Positions 25,598-38,100 of a stretch of DNA of 64,000 bases are shown here, piece after piece. Both the position numbers and the translations under genes were made by a program. Under the pieces are notes generated by a model, which worked only from the letters and a program-made list of their open reading frames with translations, did not search any database and had not been told where the DNA came from. This DNA is from Gymnorhina tibicen (taxonomy: Eukaryota; Chordata; Aves; Passeriformes; Artamidae). Every line of letters begins with the position of its first letter. Within the stretch, counting starts at the first letter, position 1. The stretch is taken from the NCBI GenBank assembly GCA_013399875.1, contig VXAZ01005702.1, positions 124,001 to 188,000 on the forward strand, given 5' to 3'.

Positions 25598-28167
25598 TTA
25601 GCCAATTTTCTCACTGTCATGCCACTGTCCAAAGAGAAGTTCTGCAGAGAAAACGTTGAATGATACTGAGTTTCAACAGTCCTTGGATGACATAATACCC
25701 ACAGGAAATCAATTGGTAAAGATTTGCTTTACACTTTAACAGTGAGTAATTTTAGCAGATTTTTTTTTTTAATCTTTTAGAAACAGAAGAAATGGCATTT
25801 TTCAAATGTGGTTAAGAAGTGTCTTATACTTTGCTATTTCTTAAGTCTTTTAGGCTGGGGTGGGTCGTGCTTAATACTATTTAATTCCTTTTCATCTGTG
25901 TTTTTGTTTATGGCCTATAATTTGTAGTGTCTTCAGAACTCTGCAATTAGTCACAGACTCAGTAAAAAACCTTTTGAAAAAATGGTCCTTAGCCTTTCAC
26001 TTTCATAAGCACCAAAATTCAATCAAAAACTATTTTTAAAGTGAAAAGCTACAGTGGCAAATCTATTAAAATGTGTTCAATCATTAACTTCTTTGATTTA
26101 ACATCTGTCTAAAACATAGCATCAAAAATTGAATAATTTATCATCTAATTGCATAAAAGCTCAAGTAATGTAAGGCATTAATTAAAAATTTATATAAAAT
26201 TCAGAAGAAGAAAGTTGAGTAGGAACTATTTGATTACTCATGCAGTATGATGGCTATAGTTGCTTTGAAAGACTAATCTATTACAAATCACAAATGCTTA
26301 ACAGTGAATAACACTGTAAGTGCCTTAGAAACCTATCTGATGATTTTCAGAAAATGCATTAGCTATAGATTACTTCAGATTCTATATTTAGATGCATAGA
26401 TATGCCAGTTCTTCTTTCAGTTTTATAACTTATTAACTTAACTGTATGTACAAACTCTTATGTAAACATAAGAGAATAAGGCTTTCAGAACTTTCTGAAC
26501 CTTGATTCATAAATGTACAGACCTCAGGAGCAGGTTTCAGGTTTTCTTTTCAGGCTCATTTTCAATCATCCATAGAAGAATATTATAGCCATAACATCAA
26601 CTCTAATGTTAAATTCATTATGGTGAGAAAAAATAAACAGCAATTATATCAACCATATTACCTATTCAAATTATTAAATAACTCTTAGAACCAATGAAAA
26701 CTAGAGAACTTTTAAGTGCAGGTTTCTTCTTTCATAGTCAGCTAATAGTATTTAAAAGTAGTTAGTTACTTAAAACATTTGTGCCAAACTGCTTTTAGAA
26801 TTAAAAAAATTGGCTCAGAAATCAGTGTATCCAGATGGATGCAAACAGCACAGGTTTTAATTTAAAAAGGTTTGTCTGTCACCAAAAAAATGGACCTGCT
26901 TTGCAAGTTCTCTCTTTTAACACTCCCACCAAAGCCTATTCTCATGAATCATTCACTGAGATATACCTATGTAAATGAGGACTTATGAAACCAGGCCCTA
27001 AGCTTACTGAAATGAAAAGTATCGTATAACACAGTTTGGGGTACTTTCTGAAAGATTATTTAGAAAATTATTATTTTCTTTCTTCCAGAAAGCACAATTA
27101 TTATTTTGTCTAACACTGATAGTTTTCCAGAAATCTAGATTTACCTGAGAAAATAGCAGATTGAAGATCATTTTTTCTCTTATCTTTTCCTCTTTTTAAA
27201 GTTTTTCTTTTTCTTTCTTTTTGGTTTTTCATTGCTTGTTTTTTTACTATTCTTTCTTGTGTTTTTGCTGGCTGCTATTTGAGTCTTTATCTGCCTGCTG
27301 AGAAGATGGGATATATTTCATCCACTTTAAGAGCGTACTATTGTCCATTCATCCCTTCATGAGAATGAGATTAGTGTTTTCAGTGTTCTCAATTTGATAC
27401 CAGTACAGAAAAAAAAATAGAATTCTCACGAACAAAAAGTAAAATAGAAGATACATTTAAGTATAATATAGAATTGACATGATAGTAACAATCAGGAATA
27501 TTAATGGCACTTTTAGGTTTGGATAGCTCACAAAAGACTTGTAAAGCTCAATTGCTGACCATTTTGAAAATGCACTCAGAAATATGTCCATTTGTAACTT
27601 CAAAATATTTTAAGTAGGAGAGTGTTGAGATTAAAGGTAAGTGACCACAACTTTGAAAATACCCAGGTAAACCTTTCAAAAATCAGAGTTGTCTCTTAGT
27701 AGCAGGTTTAATGGGACCCCTTCTTTTTACTTCCAAGTGGAATGTTTGAAAGATCCAAAACTTGCATTACAAACATAAAGTACTTAAGACACCCAGAAAC
27801 CTACTCAGCCAGCTTTTCTGTTAGGTTCTGCTCTTTAGGTTTCTTGTTTGCTTTGCTTTACCTTTAAAATTTACTACTTTACTATTTTTGTCTTTTTTTT
27901 GTCTTTTTTTTTTTTTGGTAAAAAGCAGACATGATACTGCTGTGTGCTGTATGAATTACAGCTATGGAGGCTTACATTGCTTTTTATCATTCTAGTTACT
28001 AAGATTCCTGTGCAAAGATGACTCAGTGACTCAACTGAAAGGAGTGCGAAGTTATTTCACCTTTCATTCATTGTTTAAGTTATCAAAGAGAAAAAATTAA
28101 AAGAAAAAGCATACTTATTTTGAAAAGGATGTAAGCAAGAAATTCAATTAAGAAAACAGTTCAAATA

Positions 28168-28194
28168 TTTATATATATGTGTGTGTGTGTGTGC
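28168..28194. repeat. (TA)n(TG)n compound microsatellite
   Basis: An AT run passes directly into about eight TG units. Confidence 0.85.
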
Positions 28195-28347
28195 ATGGCT
28201 GTGCTCTCAAGTGTACAACCACAGTCCTGCACATGTACATAAACATATTCATAGCTAGGCTACTAATATATGTACTGAAGTAACATTTCCATTTTTTAAG
28301 GGAAAGGCTTTATGACTTGAAATTAAATAACTTTAAGTTACAAATTG

Positions 28348-28421
28348 TACTACTACTACTACTACTACTACTACTCCTACTACTACTACTACCACTACTT
28401 CTACTACTACTACTACTACTA
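28348..28421. repeat. (CTA)n trinucleotide microsatellite
   Basis: About 24 units of TAC/ACT/CTA over 74 bases, with CTC, CCA and TTC interruptions. Frames across it read poly-Leu on the plus strand and poly-Ser on the minus strand. With no exon context these are artefacts. Confidence 0.95.
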
Positions 28422-29178
28422 AAGCTCACCAAACACACACCAAAAAAATCCCAACAACAGATTTCCACTAAAACAGGTCTGGTAGGTTTTTTGCATGGAG
28501 AGTGAGAAGATGAAAGATGGCAAAGAAATGTTTTGGTTGCCTTTTTTAGTGGTTGTGCTATGTAGTACAGGTATGAGTACAAGCAACCAAAAGTGTAGAG
28601 TTCTATTTTTGGTGGCAATGCCAACTAAACCTACATGAAACTATACCCCCAGTCTGATATGATTTTAAAACTACATTTTCTTATTCTGAAAAGATCGATT
28701 AAACTGGAAGATTTACAGGGTACTCTGAAATCAGAATATCTTGACGACTCTGTTCTACTTCCTAGACTGAAATATTAATTAGACAAAAGACTAGCTCATT
28801 CTCAGATGAATATATGAAGCACCAAGATGCCAGACAAAGGCAAAACATTCTCACTGTCGTTTTGACTTTGACACTCTAGAAAATTTGTCTTGTGGACTTG
28901 TAAAAGATGAAATTCTTGTTTTGGGAAAAGATTATGAAGAGAGAGACTTTCCACCAGAGGGTCAAATAACTCTAAGACATTATTTACAGTCAGGCACATG
29001 GCTAAGTCTTGGCTGTTGGTCTTCTCTTGGGAAGTTCACTTAGTGTTTGATTCAACTGTAATGCTTGCAAAAAAACGATAATCCTTCACTGGCAGCAGGG
29101 TACTGTACAGCACTGTACAGAGTCCCAGTGTTTGACATCTATCCATGGTCCTGAAATTTCATGTGTAATAGAAATTTC

Positions 29179-29228
29179 ATAGACTCATAGAATCATTTAG
29201 GTTGAAAAAGACATCTAAGATTATTTCA
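29179..29228 (-). mobile_element. CR1 LINE tip (about 50 bp)
   Basis: The plus strand reads CATAGACTCATAGAATCATT and then 'taggttgaaaaagacatctaa'-like sequence. This is the complement of the last bases and tail of a CR1. It is an extremely 5'-truncated insertion. Confidence 0.78.
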
Positions 29229-30288
29229 GTACATAAATATCTAATTTCTTTTTCTGAGAGAGAAAAAAAAAGACATGAGTAGAATAAATGGACAGTCATT
29301 AACTTGGTAAATATGACTATTTGAATAATAATAAAAACCTAACACAGCAGTGGTTTGTGGGAGAAACTAGGTATTACCTAAATCAAATGCACAATTAGCT
29401 ATTTCTACTTGTCAAAAAGTATTTTTCTAAATTGCCTTCCTGCTTCTTGATGCATTACTTCAAAATAAAAAAAAAAAAACCAAAACGTTCCCAAGACAAT
29501 AAATTAATGGTAAAAGCAAATATAACTTTGTTCCACTCTGTCATGGTTGTACTACGGAAAAGCAACTTCATTCTTTCTGTGACCCTTTCCTGCTTTCCTT
29601 TTGTCTCCTACAAGGCAGAAAACATGGCTCTTCACCCCATTCTCTTCAGGTACAACAGCCATGGCAGCAGAAGAAACAAAAAACTAACAAAATGGAGAGA
29701 GACATTTGACAGAAAGATTTTTCTCTTTCTTTAAATAACAGAACTAAATATTTTAACATTAAACATTTAGTTTGTTTCAATAAAAAATCTGAAAGAATTT
29801 TTTTTCTCAGAAACCTTTGTCCTGGAAACAGCTTATCCCTCTGTAGTCTGCTTTGCAAAAATATTTTATCAGAACCTTAATCCTTCTTCCTTCCTTTATT
29901 TACAATTGTTTCTCTACAAATATGTAAGGATCTATTGAAAAGACAACAAGTCCCTTAAGAACTTTTGACTAAAGCATAACATGGCCTTGGACATTCTGTT
30001 TCAGACCACTTGTTGTTGCTTAGCAGCTTGATAAAAATGTATGCAGATCTCCACTTTCCCCTACAATCATTTGCTTCAGAGTTGGTTAGTTTATCTCTTC
30101 TATCATTAAAGGCCTGTAATTCAAAGATGCTGTTAAATATAACCTCACAACTCTACAGTCACAGCATATTTGCTTTCCTAGCCTCTGAGATCTTCCCTGA
30201 AGTTTTTTCCATCTGTCCCATTATGTGATTTTGGACATTTTTAAAGGAAAAAAAATCAGATTTTACATTTAATATCACCACAGGGGTA

Positions 30289-30890
30289 TGCAGTGGCTTG
30301 AACTTGGTCAGCGGTCAGATACCCATGCAGCTGCTTTCCACTCCCCTCCTCAACAGAACAGGGAGAGAAAATAAGGTTAAAGAGAGAGACAGCACTTACC
30401 AGTAACCATCACAGGCAAACAGATATGTTTTGGGGAAATAATATTTTAATTCCCTGACAATCAAAATAGGTTTGGATGTTGCAATAATGAGTGATGCAGA
30501 GTCCCCAGGCAGGTGCAAAGGAGAGCCCCTTTATTGCAAAAACCCGGCCCTTTTAAGCACTTAGCCGGTTATCTGTTTACGTAGTTTTAAGGCACAACAA
30601 ACGTAATTCAATCAACCCCCATACACCATGGTGTGAGCATGCCATGGTCATGCAGTATGTTTCTCTACCCTTAATTCAGCTGTGTCTCTTTCCCACAGTC
30701 CTTTTCTACTTAGCCAAAGTAACAGGCCTGAGCCATGATTTTACAAGGGCAACAAGGCCTTCATGCAACATTTGGAGAGTGAGAAACAAATATAAATTAA
30801 AACAACACCTCCCCTCCCAGCCTCCTTGTTTTCCACCTCAACTCAACTCCTTCATTCCTCACTATTGCATCCCTCCAAGTGGCAAAAACT
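30289..30890 (-). mobile_element. LTR fragment, interrupted by a younger LTR
   Basis: The segments 30289-30476 and 30771-30890 read as one LTR-type sequence split by the insertion at 30477-30770. The left part begins TGCAGTGGCTTGAACTTGG and continues with blocks shared with the LTR at 40150-40470, including 'gagaaaataaggt', 'catcacaggcaaacagatat' and 'caatcaaaata'. The right part resumes with 'gagtgagaaac' and an A-rich then C-rich stretch. The right end is fuzzy, and the copy seems to lack its distal part. Orientation is inferred from similarity to the related copy. Confidence 0.68.
30477..30770 (-). mobile_element. Solo LTR, ERVK-like, 6-bp TSD, nested in another LTR
   Basis: A complete 294-bp solo LTR. 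Its ends are TGTTGCA and TGCAACA, a perfect 7-bp inverted repeat. TTTGGA occurs directly before (30471-30476) and after (30771-30776), an intact 6-bp target duplication. On the minus strand an AATAAA (complement of TTTATT at 30530-30535) precedes 'ggggctctcctttgcacc', as in an R/U5 boundary. A 6-bp duplication suits class II (ERVK-like) retroviruses; the lineage is inference. It is short for an LTR but complete. Confidence 0.9.
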
Positions 30891-31559
30891 AAACAAAAAT
30901 AAACTTGAGTGTTTAAAATATTTTTCAAGTTGAAATCCTGTATGAATGTGAGCTAAGCAAGTCTTCTGGTGTATTTAAAGCCAGCTGGTGTTAGTTTTAT
31001 GGCAGGGATGACTCCTGAGCTGAGTAGCACTCTGAGTTAGACCTGTATTTTACTTCACCCATTTGAGAATCTCAAAACACCAAGAGACTTTTGAATTCTG
31101 GAGACTGGCTTTTTCATTAGAATAGAAACTAAAACCATACACTTTTCAAAATTGGAAAAAATTTTTCTTAATGAGATTAAATATAAGCAGAAATACAATA
31201 AACAATCTTTTTCTCACATTGCATCTTTTCAAAATGAGTACTTTTATTTAAAGTTTTATGCAACAGCTGAGTGAACCTCACTGGTTCCAATAAACTCTTA
31301 ATCCTCAGATATGGTCAGGAACCCCAGGAAGTACTTATCTCTGTTGGTTTTGAAGCCTGAAACTATGTCGACTTTTTGGTCTTCTTGGTAGGTTTTTCTA
31401 GTTTTCTCTTTTGCTACTTGTTCCACCTCAGACTAGAGAAATATTTCCCTCTTAACATGGCTAGTTTACCTGCATGGAAAAGCAGACTTTCAAAATCTTC
31501 CTCAAAATCTTCCACCAGAATTCATGTGCAGCATCCACAACAATGTAAATAAGCAGATA
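30891..31559. other. Unique non-coding DNA
   Basis: No gene or transposon recognised between two LTRs. Confidence 0.5.
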
Positions 31560-32104
31560 TGTGTCAAAGTCCGGGGGGTGTTCTGGTGAGGTGCTATGAC
31601 CTCCCGAAACCAACTCTAGCAGAAAGTCGCTCGGCAGCCACTGCACTCACACAGACACACACACACCCACACCAGAGAGCTTCTTTGACAGGTCAATGGC
31701 AAGGAGGCAGGAAGGGTCTTTGTGTAGAATTCCACAGCACAGGTTTATTTGAGTCCCATGCGTGAAGGGGCCCAAGCACCAAAGACTTTGAGGGAGGGAG
31801 GTTTTCAGTTTATATACAGGGGCGAGGAAAGGATCAGGGACAGGGGTGGTATATAGGCAGGACTAGGGTATGGGAGCCAAAGGGAAAATCTGAGTGAGTG
31901 GCAGGGAACAAGTCCAGTGGGAGAATGGGGAAGGGAGAGCTTTCCAGGAAGGAGCAGATAAGGTATAAAGGGGCGGGGAGGCCAAGTGGGGAAGCAGAAC
32001 TGGGATACATTTGTATAACGAAACAGCATCCTAGGAAAGGTCTTTTAGTTCACCTTAACCTGGAGAGGATTTCTACCCCTTGTATTATGGGCCACTGGCC
32101 CCCA
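31560..32104 (-). mobile_element. Solo LTR with well-preserved promoter signals
   Basis: A GC-rich block of about 545 bp that begins TGTGTCAAAG and ends GGCCCCCA on the plus strand. On the minus strand the signals come in the order of an LTR. The TATA box is TGTATATAAAC (complement around 31809-31819), and about 65 bases downstream lies AATAAA (complement of TTTATT at 31744-31749). A CA-rich stretch (31645-31675) lies in the U5 part. Candidate 6-bp flanks CAGATA and TAGATG match at 4 of 6, so the target duplication may have decayed by transitions. The left edge could be 31562. No retroviral genes adjoin. Confidence 0.78.
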
Positions 32105-35100
32105 TAGATGTGCTCCCTTGCTGCCTTGCAGTGCAAACAGTGATTCTGAATAACTGCATAGAACAATCCTGATCCATAAAATCACTTGTTCCAACAAAAT
32201 ACAAATGTTTGAACATGTTAGGCTTTTTTTTTCTTTTTTTTTATTAACAGTGGTTTAAAATTGTAATCTGGAAAACAGATTGACTCCATTCTCACAGTTT
32301 GGTTGAGAAAAGTGCAATTTAAATGTCGCTCATGAAACTATCAGTGACAACAGTGGAAATGTCTTCTTCTGCTGGGATTTTCAAAGTACTATTCAAAACC
32401 AGGAGTATATTCATTCCTTTCAGCTTCTTCAATTCCATTTGCAGGCATCTAGAAAGGATCAACAGATTACAGAGTAAAGTTAATCCAGAAGCTGCTCTTT
32501 AAAGTACAACAAATTTAATGAAACTATAACATTGTATTCTTGGACAAAATATTATGCAACTATGTGCGTCAGATACGTTGGATGTAATTTAGGTGACACT
32601 TGTTTCTCAGAGATTTATAATTGCAATCCCTGATTATGTGAAATATACCCAGATGATCCTAGCAGGTCCATGCTGAAGAGGAAGAAGAAAAACGAAATTT
32701 TGGCTGGGTTTTTTGGTGGCTTTGACCAATATCATCAGGGATCTGGAGAGAGGTGGGGTGTCTTTTCTGATTCTCATAGGTTACTCAATTTGACTTTGAG
32801 AAAGATTCAGCACCAAGCATTGAAGTGAGGAGATTATATGACATCATTTTTTCCTCTCTTCTGTAGTCAACTCATGAAATTTTATGGAAATTTAAATTAA
32901 ATGCAGGAAAATACATCTGGTCAATTGCAAATCAAGAAGACATATCTATCCTAACATCTGCAGATGATCACAGGAAGATATTAATCATGAATCACTGTGA
33001 ACAAACAAAAGGGGTATATAATCACTTTGCCTGTATTTTTTTCACAGCAGTTGTTTAACTTCAGTCTTTGTGTTATTGCTGTAACTTTGCCTGAAAAAAG
33101 TGAAAAATCACAACTATTTAGATTTGAGAATATAAGCACAGAGACAAAGCACTCTTCAATCTTTTTTACAGCAAATGTCATGAATTTATCCCTTCACAAT
33201 ATACTCTCAAATCTTTTTTGGTTGCCCTTGTTCAACATTTCTCCAGGACTTTCTTAAAATAGCCACAAAGGTGACACACTTCTACCACTTCCATGTAGAA
33301 ACAAAATACAAGTTTATTTTTTTTTCTCTTTTACTAGGAAGTTTCTTTTAGATATGACAACATTCTTTGATGAAGACTGTGATGAAGGAAAGAACTATTA
33401 AAAGTTAATGAATTCTAAAAGTATACTTTTTATGCCTGATGCTCATACAGATTTCATATTCTCATTTCTTGCTAATCTCTATGGCAACCTTTTGCAGATT
33501 CAGTAGTCACAGAGTAAGGACTGGTACAGTACTAAAAATGAATCCAAATCCACTCCTAAAAACCTAAAGCCAAAATGTATTTCAACTAAATGTATTTCCT
33601 GTGTTGATAATAAGCACAGGACTTTGGTGAATAAATTAAACTTTGAAAGCTAAATTTTGTGCTCAGATTTTCCATATATAAATTGCATCCTGCTTCTCAT
33701 CTCATTGTAGAATCCTATTTTTCACACTGAATTCAAAATCATATCTTGTCAAGAGAAATTAATCTGTAAAATAATCAGTGGATAATTTTAGGACCTTGGT
33801 GAAACTATACATAAGATGGAAATTAGGTAGGTATTTACATTGCTTGTTGAATTGGAGCTCAGATATTTACAGGCAGAATTTTTGCATGCCAATTCAGTGA
33901 ACCAACAAGATAAGAATTCTTGTACTCATGGTAGAGATATTATCCTTTTCTTCAGGTGGCAAGTAAAAGCTTTATCTCTTATGATTATCAGTCCCATACC
34001 AATTCTGAGAGACGTTCAACCAGTGTTCAGGGAAACAAAACTTCAAATTATAAAGCTATTAGACACCTGCACCACAAAATGGACATGATCAAACAACAAG
34101 AAGAAAACAAGCAAAGTATACAGACACACATTTCTAAATTCCTTCCTATAACTTAATTCAAATTCTAAGAAGTTAGTATAAACTAAAAGGAAAGGTGATA
34201 TAGCTACTTGGCTGCAAACACCATCAGTTTGGCCCATGCAGAATGAAACAAAAGTAAAATGAAACAAAATTAGTAACTCTCATTTCTTTTAGAATGAGGA
34301 TAGCAAAGAAAAAAACCCTTCAGAAATATACCACTTTTTTTTTTAAATTCTATTTAGTCTCATTATGTCAAAATCAGAGTCAAATGTAAATAAAGTGAAA
34401 AATTATATTTTAGCAATATATCATACCTTTATATTTCATTCATTTTTGATCAATAATGATTTTACATTGTAAAAATTCTGTTCTTTATAATGGTTGATCT
34501 GCAGAATTGACATTTTACATTGAGCCAAATAGAATTACATCAGATATCTCAGATTTTACCATGAAAAGACAATTTTGAATTGAAAGAGGTAAAGGAGCGA
34601 TTTAATTTTACGCTGGTCAGATTATTGTAGACCTAAAAACCTAAAATTGTAACAGGATGCCTGAGGAAGACTATGGGGCCCTGGTATGGATCCAGGAGTC
34701 TAATAAGAATGGTTTCTCATTTCTGATTTCATGGAAAGGAGTCCAAGTAGCCTTATATGGTAGGCTGTTAAAAACCTGGGTCTCCAGGTGTCTCTAGCTG
34801 AGGCATCACTAGAATCTGCGAGGGATGTGGGGTGTCATATCTATACATCCTGGCTTCAGTGCTGTGAAACATCTTAAAATCCATTTTGTTCTCCAAGACA
34901 CTTTTCAGGTTCAGTCGTTGGTATTTAATGACAAAGCTCTGTTTAGTTAGAAAATTATGTCTGGTTTAAGCTATAAAGAGAGAACCAAATGTGATTTATC
35001 TTATTTCCTTAGGAAGTATTGAAGAAAATTGATGGATTCTTGTTGAGTACTTGAGTTGCACCAGAAAATTCTTTTCAAACAACAGCCTTCTCTGTGGAAA

Positions 35101-38100
35101 GTTTTTGGTTAGGCCTACGAGCAGTGCTGCCAAAAGACTATGTCTGCTAGCTCAGACTACAGGGATTCATCAAACTGAGGATATAATTCCTGCACAAGTT
35201 TTAAACATGCATGCTCCCACTGACTTCTGCAGACTTCTTTCTAATTTACATCAGTGTAAACTGGATCAGAGACCCATTTCAGGAGCTTTGGTAGTTGAGA
35301 GCAAACACGTCTGATAGTCACACAGTCCAATACATGAGAAGTACCAACATTTAATGTTGCCTCAAGCTGTTTAAAGTATCATCCACACAGCTGTGTAGCT
35401 GTGAGAAATGGCCTGTTATGGAAGGTGAGCTATAAGTGAGAGTAAAATCTGTCTCATTTGAAAGGTTAAGAAGATCAGTCTCAATTGATTTCACGGAGAC
35501 AATAAAATTCAAAACAGTGTAGAAAATTACTGCCATGAAATAATTGATCTCATTTATGCTGGACCTTTTCTCCTTGTATAGTTAACCCAAACTCGGAGCA
35601 AATGAAGAACTAATAAGAAAATTTAGTAAGTGGGTGCACAGACCAGCCATCTAAAGTTTCCACTGAACATTTCAGAGAGTTCTGTAGCTCAACTAGCTTC
35701 AGAGAAGAATCCCTACTCAGCCAGTTACAGAAGCAATCAACATCTGAAACCGGGAACCAGTCAAAACAGTGCTCTAAACTAAAACTGTATGGATAATGCA
35801 GATTTTCCAATGGTATGTCAGTAACGACTTTCTAAGCAAAATTTTTAAGGACCACACTTGCATCCTTTGAGTAACTGTTTACCATAGTTACTAAGAGAAC
35901 TGCCTTCCTCCTCTCCATCCACAACAGCCCACGCAAAGCTCTTGTGGGATTTGAGCTGATCCCTCTGAACAATCTTTTACTGCACAATGTTTGGAGGCCT
36001 GTTACCAAGTTCACGGCTAATCTAAATATCTTTCCACTACAGCCTGTATGCATATTATATGGGATGTGTATACAACTTTTCATTCCCCCAATTATTTCTG
36101 TTCCTATTAGATTTTAATGAGTGAGTTCTATCATTATTAGTGAAAAAAAACCACTTATAGATTTATTGGAGGAAAAAATTGAAAGTTTTTCATTGTGAAA
36201 ATGTAGTTTTATACAAATGAGATATGAGGAAAAAAATCAAATTTCAAGTAAAATAATGCTGTATTTTTCAAACATTTCTGTGAATATTTTCTAAACATTG
36301 CATTCTAGAAAGAAATATATTAAAAATTTGCCTTTGTGGAAGATCCAGGTGTGTTCAGTCTGTACATACCTGAAAAAGTCAACTTTTTAAATCTCAAAAA
36401 TAGAATAATCATCTGGTGGTTTCATTTATTTTTCCCTGCTGAACTCTCTGCTATTCCTTTATTATGGAAGCACAATAGTTTCTATGGTATTTGACCTCCC
36501 AACTGCCATTTGCCTTCTTTTCTCCTTTCCCTTTCTCTGCTCTGCACTTTATCTCAGTTGCTTAAGACCTTCCCCTTAATTTCTCCATTTTTGATGGCAT
36601 TAAAAATAACCACTGAAGCTCACGATATCAGTCTCTTTCTTACTGCTTCTGCTTTTTCCTCATTTCTTTTCTATGTACCTACTATGCTGTCTTTACTGAT
36701 TTTGTTTTTTTGTTCTCATTCCACCTCATTAGACTTCCAAAAGGTCAATATAAAACATTAGAATGGGTATACATATCTGATTTTAGTAATTCTAATGAGT
36801 CTGTCACCATGGTATTTAGATATCGATTGGTGCACAGCAATACATTAAGCAATGGATATTCTTCCCATTAAATGATTCTCAAAAGATTAGTTAATCTCCA
36901 CTTGGGAGAGCTTCAGTTGCTCCTTACATTTTATTCCCATAAAAATGGCTAATCTAGCTTTAAATTCCATATAAAAATCATGCTCTATATTTAAAAAAAG
37001 TAAACTGTCAAGGAGGTTTTAAAGAAACAGTGTAATAGATTGAGAGTCTCACATTAATGAAGATTTACTTTTTTGGAGGGTATTAAATTAGGAAACACTA
37101 TAGCTTTCTATCAGGATAAAAAGACAAGGAAATTGCTGCAATTAAAATCTCATGAGTTTCTGTTAATAAACTCTTCTCTTTTGTCTATTCCAATGTCATG
37201 TCAAATCCTAAAAACCATGAAACAGTTAGGAAGGTAATATGACTGACATCTGCATAAGATGCTTGATACACTGAGAAATAACGTTTGCATCAGGAGGTGA
37301 AAGACTGAAGGTTTTTGAAGCACAGCTGAAACAAAGAATGTTATAAATGCTGTTAAATTTTTCCAGTTCAATGACATGAGATGTTTTAAATATACAAACA
37401 GGCAGAATAACCCAACTCAGATGCAGAATAAATAATGACCATAAGCCGGCTCCTAATGTGTAGATAAAAGCGTGCAATAGGAGCTAATCCACACTTAATA
37501 ACAAACAACAATTAATTAAAGGTATACATGACTGGATTTAGAAGTTTAATTATCCAGTTACATGATTTGATAAAATATCTAGGTAATTTAGTAGGTAACT
37601 GTCCCATTTTCCACTATGATTAATTATGGGTGTAAAAATGTTATTAAATGCTAATTTCGTTTATCTCATTAGAATGTAGGTTATGTCCCTCATATATCTG
37701 TACTTAACGTTGTTATAGTTCATTCACTCGGCTTCCAATATGGATAACTTATTCAATTCAACTGTATTTGAAAAATGAATCAAATGGTGATTAAAGTGTT
37801 TGATATGCTAATTAAAGGGGTGAGTCTGCCTTCTGTATTCCACATACTTCTACGCAACTTAATGACACAGTTAATTCCTTTGATTTCTGTAGGGTCATAT
37901 AACTGTAAATATTTACAAGACTAGAATCTAGATATGGAAACCGATTAAAATTTTCATTTTAAAAGGAAGGAGATAAATGAAAATAAGTAATCTCTTAACA
38001 AGGAATTACAAGACTATGAAGTTTCATCTACATTTCACTGTTTCATAGGGTGTTGGGACTCATCCTTCAAAAGAAAATGCTTTTTCTCTGTTGTGAATTA

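Larger units (their letters stand above)
25598..30288. other. Unique AT-rich non-coding DNA with microsatellites
   Basis: About 4.7 kb without a confident gene. It includes a TA/TG microsatellite at about 28168-28194, the CTA array at 28348-28421, a CR1 tip at 29179-29228 and T-rich runs near 27180-27250 and 27890-27920. The block at about 26030-26420 is AT-rich with many TAATTA/ATTAAT words. Confidence 0.5.

Noticed and set aside
28310..28624. 104-codon frame with a poly-Ser run
   Set aside because: The serine run is the translation of the CTA microsatellite. There is no exon context.
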